The translations under genes were made by a program, and so were the position numbers. From Aulostomus chinensis (Eukaryota; Chordata; Actinopteri; Syngnathiformes; Aulostomidae), in assembly GCA_037954235.1 (NCBI GenBank), contig JBBMOA010000017.1, positions 1,911,001 to 1,975,000 of the forward strand: DNA of 64,000 bases. Reading direction: 5' to 3'. Below, one piece after another: positions 1-9,725 of the stretch; the first letter of the stretch is position 1; each line of letters begins with the position of its first letter. A model generated the notes under the pieces. It had not been told where the DNA came from, made no database searches, and worked only from the letters and a program-made list of their open reading frames with translations.

Positions 1-3000
1 AAGTTAGTAACACAATCTGCAGTGTTAGTTAGTAACACAATCAGCAGTGTTAGTAACACAATCAGCAGTGTTTTTAACAATCAGCAGGGTTAGTAACACT
101 ATCAGCAGTGTTAGTTAGTAACACAATCAGCAGTGTTAGTAACAATCAGCAGTGTTAATAACACAGTCAGCAGTGTTAGTAACACAATCAGCAGTGTTAG
201 TAACACTATCTGCAGTGTTAGTTAGTAACACATTCTGCATTGTTAATTAGTAACACAATCAGCAGTGTTAGTAACACAATCAGTGGTGTTAGTAACAATC
301 AGCAGTGTTAATAACACAATCAGCAGTGTTAGTAACACAAACTGCAGTGTTAGTAACACAATCTGCAGTGTTAGTAACACTATCTGCAGTGTTAGTTAGT
401 AACACAATCTGCAGTGTTAGTTAGTAACACAATCAGCAGTGTTCGTAACACAATCAGTGGTGTTAGTAACAATCAGCAGTGTTAGTAACACTATCAGCAG
501 TGTTAGTTAGTAACACAATCTGCAGTGTTAGTAACACAATCTGCAGTGTTAGTAACACAATCAGCAGTTTTAGTAACAATCAGCAGTGTAATAACACAGT
601 CAGCAGTGTTAGTAACACAATCAGCAGTGTTATTAACACAGTCAGCAGTTTTAGTAACACAATCTGCATTGTTAGTTAGTAACACAATCAGCAGTGTCAA
701 TGACACAATCAGCAGTGTTAGTTAGTAACACAATCAGCAGTGTCAATAACACAATCAGCAGTGTTAGTAACACAATCTGCATTGTTAGTTAGTAACACAA
801 TCAGCAGTGTTAGTAACAATCAGTAGTGTAATAACACAATCAGCAGTGTTCGTAACAATCAGCAGTGTCAATAACACATTCAGCAGTGTTAGTTAGTAAC
901 ACAGTCAGCAGTGTTAGTAACACAATCAGCAGTGTTAGTAACACTATCTGCAGTGTAAGTTAGTAACACAATCATCAGTGTTAGTTAGTAACACAATCAG
1001 CAGTGTTAGTAACACAATCAGCAGAGTTTGTAACACAATCTGCAGTGTTAGTTCATAACACAATCAGCAGTGTTAGTAACACAATCAGCAGTGTTCGTAA
1101 CAAAATCAGCAATGTTAGTTAGTAACACAATCTGCAGTGTTAGTTAGTCACACGATCTGTAGTGTTAGTAACACAATCAGCAGTGTTAGTAACACAATCA
1201 GCAGAGTTAGTAACACAATCTGCAGGGTTAGTTCATAACACAATCAGCAGTGTTAGTAACACAATCAGCAGTGTTAGTTAGTTACACAATCAGCAGTGTT
1301 AGTTACACAATCAGCAGTGTTAGTTAGTAACATAATCTGCAGTGTTAGTAACAATCAGCAGTGTTAGTAACACAATCAGCAGTGTTCGTAACACAATCAG
1401 CAATGTTAGTTAGTAACACAATCTGCAGTGTTAGTTAGTAACACGATCTGTAGTGTTAGTAACACAATCAGCAGTGTTAGTAACACAATCAGCAGAGTTA
1501 GTAACACAATCTGCAGTGTTAGTTCATAACACAATCAGCAGTGTTAGTAACACAATCAGCAGTGTTAGTTAGTTACACAATCAGCAGTGTTAGTTACACA
1601 ATCAGCAGTGTTAGTTAGTAACATAATCTGCAGTGTTAGTAACACAATCAGCAGTGTTAGTAACACAATCAGCAGTCTTAGTTAGAAACACAATCAGCAG
1701 TGTTAGTAACACAATCAGCAGTCTTAGTTAGAAACACAATCAGCAGTGTTAGTTACACAATCAGCAGTGTTAGTAACACTACCAGCAGTGTTAGTTAGTA
1801 ACACAATCTGCAGTGTTAGTTAGCAACACAGTCAGCAGTGTTAGTAACAATCAGCAGTGTTAGTAACACAATCAGCAGTGTTAATAACAATCAGCAGTGT
1901 TAATAACACAGTCAGCAGTGTTAGTAACACAATCAGCAGTGTTAGTAACAATCAGCAGTGTTAGTTAGTAACACAGTCAGCAGTGTTAGTAACACAATCA
2001 GCAGTGTTAGTAACACTATCAGCAGTGTTAGTTCGTAACACAATCTGCAGTGTTAGTAACACAATCAGCAGTGTTAGTAACACAATCAGCAGAGTTTGTA
2101 ACACAATCTGCAGTGTTAGTTCATAACACAATCAGCAGTGTTAGTAACACAATCAGCAATGTTAGTTAGTTACACAATCAGCAGTGTTAGTAACACAATC
2201 AGCAGTCTTAGTTAGTAACACAATCAGCAGTGTTAGTTACACAATCAGCAGTGTTCGTTAGTTACACAATCAGCAGTGTTAGTAACACAATCAGCAATCT
2301 TAGTTAGTAACACAATCAGCAGTGTTAGTTACACAATCAGCAGTGTTAGTAACACTATCAGCAGTGTTAGTTAGTAACACAATCTGCAGTGTTAGTTAGT
2401 AACACAGTCAGCAGTGTTAGTAACAACCTGCAGTTTTAGTAACACAATCAGCAGTGTTAATAACAATCAGCAGTGTTAATAACACAGTCAGCAGTGTTAG
2501 TAACACAATCAGCGGTGTTAGTAACAATCAGCAGTGTTAGTTAGTAACACAGTCAGCAGTGTTAGTAACACAATCAGCAGTGTTAGTAACACTACCAGCA
2601 GTGTTAGATAGTAACACAATCTGCAGTGTTAGTTAGCAACACAGTCAGCAGTGTTAGTAACAATCAGCAGTGTTAGTAACACGATCAGCAGTGTTAGTAA
2701 CAATCAGCAGTGTTAGTAACAATCAGCAGTGTTAATAACACAGTCAGCAGTGTTAGTAACACAATCAGCAGTGTTAGTAACAATCAGCAGTGTTAGTTAG
2801 TAACACAGTCAGCATTGTTAGTAACACAATCAGCAGTGTTAGTAACACTATCAGCAGTGTTAATTCGTAACACAATCTGCAGTGTTAGTAACACAATCAG
2901 CAGTGTTAGTAACACAATCAGCAGAGTTTGTAACACAATCTGCAGTGTTAGTTCATAACACAATCAGCAGTGTTAGTAACACAATCAGCAGTTTTAGTTA

Positions 3001-4955
3001 GTAACACAATCAGCAGTGTTAGTTACACAATCAGCAGTGTTAGTAACACTATCAGCAGTGTTAGTTAGTAACACAATCTGCAGTGTTAGTTAGTAACACA
3101 GTCAGCAGTGTTAGTAACAATCAGCAGTGTTAGTAACACTATCTGCAGTGTTAATAACAATCAGCAGTGTTAATAACACAGTCAGCAGTGTTAGTAACAC
3201 AATCAGCAGTGTTAGTAACAATCAGCAGTGTTAGTTAGTAACACAGTCAGCAGTGTTAGTAACACAGTCAGCAGTGTTAGTAACACAATCAGCAGTGTTA
3301 GTAACACTATCAGCAGTGTTAGTTAGTAACACAATCAGCAGTGTTAGTAACAATCAGCAGTGTTAGTAACACTATCTGCAGTGTAAGTTAGTAACACAAT
3401 CTGCAGTGTTAGTTATTAACACAATCAGCAGTGTTTGTAACAATCAGCAGGGTTAGTAACACTATCAGCAGTGTTAGTTAGTAACACAATCAGCAGTGTT
3501 AGTAACAATCAGCAGTGTTAATAACACAGTCAGCAGTGTTAGTAACACAATCAGCAGTGTTAGTAACACTATCTGCAGTGTTAGTTAGTAACACAATCTG
3601 CAGTGTTAGTTAGTAACACAATCAGCAGTGTTAGTAACACGATCAGCAGTGTTAGTAACAATCAGCAGTGTTAGTAACACGATCAGCAGTGTTAGTAACA
3701 ATCAGCAGTGTTAGTAACAATCAGCAGTGTTAATAACACAGTCAGCAGTGTTAGTAACACAATCAGCAGTGTTAGTAACACAATCAGCAGTGTTTTTAAC
3801 AATCAGCAGGGTTAGTAACACTATCAGCAGTGTTAGTTAGTAACACAATCAGCAGTGTTAGTAACAATCAGCAGTGTTAATAACACAGTCAGCAGTGTTA
3901 GTAACACAATCAGCAGTGTTAGTAACACTATCTGCAGTGTTAGTTAGTAACACATTCTGCATTGTTAGTTAGTAACACAATCAGCAGTGTTAGTAACACA
4001 ATCAGTGGTGTTAGTAACAATCAGCAGTGTTAATAACACAATCAGCAGTGTTAGTAACACAAACTGCAGTGTTAGTAACACAATCTGCAGTGTTAGTAAC
4101 ACTATCTGCAGTGTTAGTTAGTAACACAATCTGCAGTGTTAGTTAGTAACACAATCAGCAGTGTTCGTAACACAATCAGTGGTGTTAGTAACAATCAGCA
4201 GTGTTTGTAACACTATCAGCAGTGTTAGTTAGTAACACAATCTGCAGTGTTAGTAACACAATCAGCAGTGTTAGTAAAAATCAGCAGTGTTAGTAACACA
4301 ATCTGCAGTGTTAGTAACACAATCAGCAGTGTTAGTAACAATCAGCAGTGTAATAACACAGTCAGCAGTGTTAGTAACACAATCAGCAGTGTTATTAACA
4401 CAGTCAGCAGTTTTAGTAACACAATCTGCATTGTTAGTAACACAATCAGCAGTGTCAATGACACAATCAGCAGTGTTAGTTAGTAACACAATCAGCAGTG
4501 TCAATAACACAATCAGCAGTGTTAGTAACACAATCTGCATTGTTAGTTAGTAACACAATCAGCAGTGTTAGTAACAATCAGTAGTGTAATAACACAATCA
4601 GCAGTGTTCGTAACAATCAGCAGTGTCAATAACACATTCAGCAGTGTTAGTTAGTAACACAATCAGCAGTGTCAATAACACAATCAGCAGTGTTAGTAAC
4701 ACAATCAGCAGTGTTAGTAACACAATCAGCAGTGTCAATAACACAATCAGCAGTGTTAGTAACACAATCAGCAGTGTCAATTACACAATCAGCAGTGTCA
4801 ATAACACATTCAGCAGTGTTAGTTAGTAACACAATCAGCAGTGTCAATAACACAATCAGCAGTGTTAGTAACACAATCAGCAGTGTTAGTAACACAATCA
4901 GCAGTGTTAGTTAGTAACACAATCAGCAGTGTCAATTACACAATCAGCAGTGTTA
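1..4955. repeat. Tandem satellite/minisatellite array, ~21-bp monomer with internal inverted repeat
   Basis: The whole left end is a tandem array with core monomer TAACAC-AATCAGCA-GTGTTA plus one linker base, giving a 21-bp period. Length variants are seen: 19 bp (loss of one CA), 21 bp, and 25 bp (an added AGTT that brings in a TAG). A single A/T difference in the spacer gives either CAGCAG or CTGCAG (a PstI site). Rarer forms carry GTGTCAATAACAC, CGTAACAC or CATAACAC junctions. The array starts before the window and ends abruptly near 4955. A stretch near 1-895 recurs at about 3723-4650 with the same rare variants in the same order. Open frames through it arise because 21 bp is seven codons. 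They carry no domain and are not genes. Function is unknown; centromeric, pericentromeric or simple euchromatic minisatellite are all possible. Confidence 0.97.
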
Positions 4956-5097
4956 ATATATGAAATGAAGCGGCTGCGTCCGTCCAGACACACAGGATTG
5001 TTTTCTTTTCTACATCTTGATTTCTGACAAAGAGCAGAATCAGTAACTCAACATCTGTGTGTTTCCTACTCAACTGTCTCTGGAGCTCATTAGCATT

Positions 5098-5101
<4 letters not shown>

Positions 5102-5137
<36 letters not shown>
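5102..5137. repeat. (CA)n microsatellite
   Basis: Uninterrupted CA dinucleotide run of about 36 bp, read directly. Confidence 0.97.
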
Positions 5138-5138
<1 letters not shown>

Positions 5139-6412
5139 ACACGCTGACAGTCACCAGCTGTCTGAGTGTACATGTAGAAGTATTCGTGTTTGTCATTATG
5201 GAGTTTGGCGTGAACCAAACTGAAACCACCTGACAGCTTGGAGGGACACCAGTTCTCCACTGAGGAGAGACGCTTGTGTTTTGGTGCCTCAAATGCAAAT
5301 CAAGGATGAATCAGAGATTAAAAATCTATGCTGCTACTTGGCGGAGACTTTCAGTCGTGTTACATCAGTGGTGCTGTAACAGGTGTGTTACTGATAGCAG
5401 AGCCTGCTGAGCCTCAATGGGTTGCCAAAGGTGCAACAATATCATAGTGAGGAGCTCCTGAACGCAGCCTTGATGTGCTTGTGGCTTCCGCTGTCACACA
5501 GTTGTGTTTTACTTGCTGTGATTATTTGACGTGATCTCATTCAGAACCACAGCCGGATCACAAAAGTATTTAGTTCTCATCCTCAGTAGTCGTCGGACCT
5601 CTCAACTGTGTCCAAGTATGACGTTTTTTGTCACCCTTAACTCAGCTTTATGTCACAAAATTCCCGAGGAGGTTTAGGAAAACTTCAAGGTTTGGGTTTA
5701 AACCTTTCACTAAGTTTTTTATCTGGAAGTATTTCTGTAAGACATTTTTCATGGCAAACTTCTCCCTTGTGCTTCCACCCATCTCCTCTCCATCTTTCCA
5801 GGTCCTCACCCATCAGTGGTGGTTCTGGTTCTTCCCTGCACCAGTTCTTGTCCACCAACAGCATCTTGGGAGCAGGGGAATCCATCCTACCTGAGGTGTT
5901 ACGGGAGGGCTCTACTCACCAATGTCCCTGAACACAGTAAGGGTTATTTTTCTTCACGTTTTAATTCAGTCTCATCAGCCACATTCTTCTTTGCCAACTA
6001 TTCTTCACTACGAGCCATTACATACCCATGAAGGCAGCTTCTGGCCTTCAACCCACTTAAAGAAATAAGAACTTTGCTCATTGCTGTAAACGTGGGCATC
6101 ACCGTTGCTGCTGGTTGTCTACAAACTCAAGCCTGAAGAAAAACAAATTATAGGCTGCAGTCATAACATTGCCTGCTCAAGCTGCACTCTGGAAGAGCGG
6201 TAACCATGGCAACAATCACCCGCCGGTCAGCCATCAGTTTAATCACCAATCATGAAAATTTACCAAAAGTAAAATTAGAAAATTGCTTGCCTGCTAAACC
6301 TCTTATCACATCTGAGGGTTGATGGATTACCTACTGGTTCCACCTGCTTGAATAGACTGCTGACTGGTCAAGAGGTCAATGTGCCACCACTGCACGTCAC
6401 CGCTGTATGTTA

Positions 6413-6421
6413 CCCCCCCCC

Positions 6422-6452
<31 letters not shown>
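6413..6452. repeat. C homopolymer followed by (CA)n
   Basis: A 12-base C run passes directly into about 28 bp of CA repeats. The minus-strand open frames here with Val-Cys repeats are artefacts of the microsatellite. Confidence 0.95.
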
Positions 6453-6454
<2 letters not shown>

Positions 6455-7720
6455 CCCCCTGCTTGGCACTTGTTCTCCTGACTGGAAGATTGCGCTGAGG
6501 GAGACCAGCGGATGAATGTCGAGCCAGGAGGAGGTTCATTTTGTCTGTAAGTGGAGCAGAGCTGATGGCTGGAGAAAAGGGGGCGATGGTAGGGGCACAA
6601 AGGATGTCATCCGGAGGGTATTTTTAGAGTGTGAGGTGCACTGATAACTGGCTGCCTTTGCAATCTGCCTGCAGGTTCCAGCAATAATAGCTGCTCTCGT
6701 TCCCAGCGAATCCTCTCATGCAGAGCCACTCAGGCGGGGTGGGTGACTCGTGCTCTGACTCACTCAAATGTCAAATATCTTGGAATTCATTCCTCTAAGA
6801 GCGTAGAACCACAGGGAAACACTTTTAAGCAGAAAATACACACAAAACAATGTTTTCAATTTGTGGCTTCAGCGAGACGCGTTTGTGCAGTCGACTGCCC
6901 AACGTGTCCCTGTGCTTGAAAACGAAATTACAGAATTAAAACAAACCTTTTCCAAATTAAATACAAAAATACAAAAATCAGCAAGAGCTGAAGTTGCAGC
7001 CAGATGTTTTTAATGAAAGCCAGCGGAGAGCTGGGCTGTTGCTATGGTTACAGCATGCTAGCTGCATGCAAACATATGCAGCTTGTTAAGATGTAAATAT
7101 TTGTTCATTATAACAATTAGCAGGCTGTTTGTTCTACTAGCATGTCAACAATATTCTAATATATCAAGCAAAAAAGCGTTGTAGTAGAAGTATAAAATCA
7201 AAGGCTTGGTGATGAACAGCTGTAATTTGCAATATTGTCACTCAGAGTAAAGAGCCCTTGTTAGTACCTGGTACCTTTGTTGGTACCTGGTACCCAGTAG
7301 AACCCAGACAGGGGGACACGCTCCCAGCTGCAGGCCCATTCAAAACTTCCACAGGGATTTTCTATCATGCTCCTTATTACTGATTTAGTGGAGGCTGTGG
7401 TCAAACACACAACGATCCTAAAAGAGAACACAAATGCTTTCAGTTCAAATAAGTTGCAGGGGTTCTTCCATGAGGGGTTCAGGGTCCAGCCCGAGCAGAG
7501 CGACACCACCGCCATGATTCCTTTAGGGTCTCGTCTTTGCTCTGTTGACTGCCTGTGATCACCAGGCTTTTAGACATGTGACCATTCGTGGTGAAGTTCC
7601 TGCTTCTCTCTCCTGCGAGGCAACAAAGGATGTCAAGGATATCAGGGGAGCTGCAGCTACAGCACCACCACAGAGGAATGAGCTCATCAACTAACTTGAC
7701 CTGTGTGAGGTTGTTTTACG

Positions 7721-7721
<1 letters not shown>

Positions 7722-7773
<52 letters not shown>
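7722..7773. repeat. (GT)n microsatellite
   Basis: About 52 bp of pure GT repeat. It creates false Cys-Val or Thr-His frames on either strand. Confidence 0.97.
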
Positions 7774-7774
<1 letters not shown>

Positions 7775-8118
7775 TCACCTTCAGTGGTGTTTGTCAGTGT
7801 TCTGCCTCCGTAAACACGCCCCAGCTCTGTGCTGTCACGGTTCCCTGACCACATTCGTCCGTGTCTCACTAACAGGAGAACTGAATCATGACTAATAAAA
7901 GCACAAGGAGCCATGATGAGAGTTTTCTCATGAACTTTAAAAGACAACCATTCATTCCTGTATAAACTTCATTCTTTGAGTCTCACTGCTCATGAGGTCA
8001 CTTCCACTGTTGCACTTGTGAGGCTGAATCTGCTGGCTCAGCATTTGTGTTTGTCGGCTGGACAACTGAAGTTTTAAAATCAATCTTCATTTCCTTCCTT
8101 CTGGCAGAGTTCAGCAGG

Positions 8119-8311
8119 AGGCTTGAGGTCTCACACCAGTGTAGGAAGAGGTGGAGGACGCCCACATGCTCCTGCCCATCCACAGGCTCGCCAAGGCCGC
8201 ATCGTGTGTCTCCTGCTGGAAGACGAGGCCAAAGGAGGACGTCCGCCTCCCCGACCCAGACGAGGGAGCAGCCTGGAGTCAGGAGCCGCCAGCCCTTTGA
8301 ACAGGAAGTAG
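8119..8311 (+). other. Possible terminal coding exon of an unidentified gene
   Basis: This GC-rich block follows a pyrimidine-rich tract ending in a plausible acceptor (CTTCTGGCAG, AG at 8106-8107). Two overlapping frames are open and end in stops. One ends at 8309-8311 after a Pro/Arg-rich tail (SPLNRK). The other, with stronger G/C preference at third codon positions, contains HMLLPIHRLAKAA and DVRLPDPDEGAAW and stops at TGA near 8297-8299. I do not recognise either product and found no upstream exons. It may be the 3' end of a plus-strand gene lying left of tmx1, or chance coding potential in a GC-rich segment. Confidence 0.2.
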
Positions 8312-8639
8312 CTTCAGCATATGAACCAGGCTGGCAATTAATACTTCATTCTCTCTAATACTAGAAGCTTCTGTTAGTCATTACTAAGACAACAGCCCCA
8401 CCTGCTGGTGTTGGGTACTTACAACTACATAGTACAACGTGTAAATGTGGTACTTGTCGGACAGCTATCATCCGCTCTTACCTGCAGTAATGTGTTCCAG
8501 CTTGATTCTAACAAATGTGTGCGCATTGTGGGGGAACTCTTAGCTCTGGGCGCGGTGTCTTTATTCACTCTCTTATCCTGCAACACGACTTCAATCATAT
8601 GCACACACACGTGTCGTCACTCCCTGAGCGTCGGGGGCG

Positions 8640-8809
8640 GTGGAGACACGCCCACATGAGCAACCGCCTTCAGCCACATGCCTTCAGCCCCCCGACACTC
8701 GCGATCGAGTAGAAAAATACACCTCAGTTCTGCATTCAGCGGACATGGCAGCGGGGCTGCTGACGTCAGGACGCAAAACGGAAGTGGGCGTCTTTATGCG
8801 GTAGCAAAC
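8640..8809 (+). promoter_or_regulatory. tmx1: Putative tmx1 proximal promoter / 5' UTR
   Basis: The sequence upstream of the tmx1 start is CpG-containing. It holds a perfect palindromic CRE/ATF site TGACGTCA at 8761-8768 and an ETS-type GGAAGTG at 8780-8786. An AACATGGCG motif overlapping the start codon resembles a YY1 site. No TATA box is evident. CRE/ATF plus ETS plus start-proximal YY1-like motifs are typical of broadly expressed vertebrate genes, which fits an ER housekeeping oxidoreductase. The transcription start site cannot be fixed from sequence. Confidence 0.5.
8745..8804 (+). promoter_or_regulatory. Upstream ORF (19 codons) ahead of tmx1
   Basis: An ATG at 8745 with G at -3 and G at +4 opens a 19-codon frame ending in TAG at 8802-8804, five bases before the tmx1 ATG at 8810. 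It is in a different frame from tmx1. If transcription begins upstream of 8745, this uORF would be expected to limit or reinitiate translation of tmx1. If the CRE at 8761 is a core-promoter element, the start site may lie downstream and the uORF would not be in the mRNA. Confidence 0.35.
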
Positions 8810-9693
8810 ATGGCGTGTGCGCGAACTCGCAGCAGAACAGACACAACAATGTTTTATTCAAGAGGGCAACGAAAACACCGATCGTGGATGTGTTGGTTTG
8901 TGCTCGGGGTTTGGTGGACGTCGCTGCCGGTGTCAGCCAAGCCGGACAGCCTGAGAGAAGTGACCGACGGGAACTGGGAGGACATCCTGACCGGGGAGTG
9001 GATGATTGAATTGTCAGTGTCCTGCTAACTAGCTAACCGGCTAGCTAAGCTGTCAGCTAGCATGGAGAACACGAGGCCGTCAGATCAGGGCGCTGAGCTG
9101 CTATTGACTGTTCTTTTCTAAGTTCGTTTAGTGCTAATCAGCTGCTAGCATGTCTTGCTAAGTCGATAAATGAGATTTGACAATGTAGAGGTGTGCGCTA
9201 GCTAGCTAACTGACTAGCTAGCACCGTAGCTCGGCTGCTACATGTGAAGCTCCTTCTCAGTGTTTGTCTCCTCCTGTGTGCGAGTGACTGAGCGGTTTTT
9301 CTGGGTCTGTCCCTGTGAAACGTTCCCCCCGCAGCTACGCGCCCTGGTGTCCGGCCTGCCAGCAGCTGCAGCCCGTGTGGAGGGAGTTCGCGGACTGGGG
9401 GGAGGACATGGGCGTCAGCATCGCCAAGGTGGACGTGACGGAGCAGCCGGGTAGGCCTGACCGCTGGTGGACGGTACTCAGAAACACTTGTACTCGAGTA
9501 TCTGTACTTCGTTACTTCCGGTAACTCCGTGCCAGTTGTGCTTTGAATGCCTTCATCCCTTCAGGTTAGACTTGAGGAAGTTTTCTTTGTACTGAACTAA
9601 ATTTTCCCCAGACTGGGTGATGAGAAAAGGGAGTGTTTTAAACTTGATGAGAGCCATGAACCTGCCATGTTTCTGTAGTTCAGTTCAGTTTAT

Positions 9694-9725
<32 letters not shown>

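Larger units (their letters stand above)
4956..8118. other. Non-coding stretch between satellite and tmx1 region
   Basis: Mixed-composition single-copy-looking DNA with three dinucleotide microsatellites (listed separately). Short open frames on both strands, for example near 5650-5931 and 7261-7558, show no recognisable domain or consistent splice structure. A short run of repeated GGTACC motifs lies near 7265-7292. No gene can be supported here. Confidence 0.6.

Noticed and set aside
479..4914. Many open frames of 60-90 codons inside the satellite, both strands
   Set aside because: The 21-bp unit equals seven codons, so frames stay open by periodicity. The peptides are simple heptad repeats, broken wherever a 19- or 25-bp unit occurs.
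1..4955. Array considered as a CRISPR locus
   Set aside because: The repeats are contiguous without unique spacers, the host is a vertebrate and there are no cas genes.
5650..5931. Possible exon after CATCTTTCCAG with frame GSSLHQFLSTNSILGAGESI
   Set aside because: There is an acceptor-like start but no partner exons, the opposite strand is equally open, and no product is recognisable.
8678..8809. Upstream in-frame ATG (8678) extending tmx1 by 44 residues
   Set aside because: The start context is weak, the extension would bury the signal peptide, and the ATG at 8810 has an optimal context directly before a normal signal sequence.
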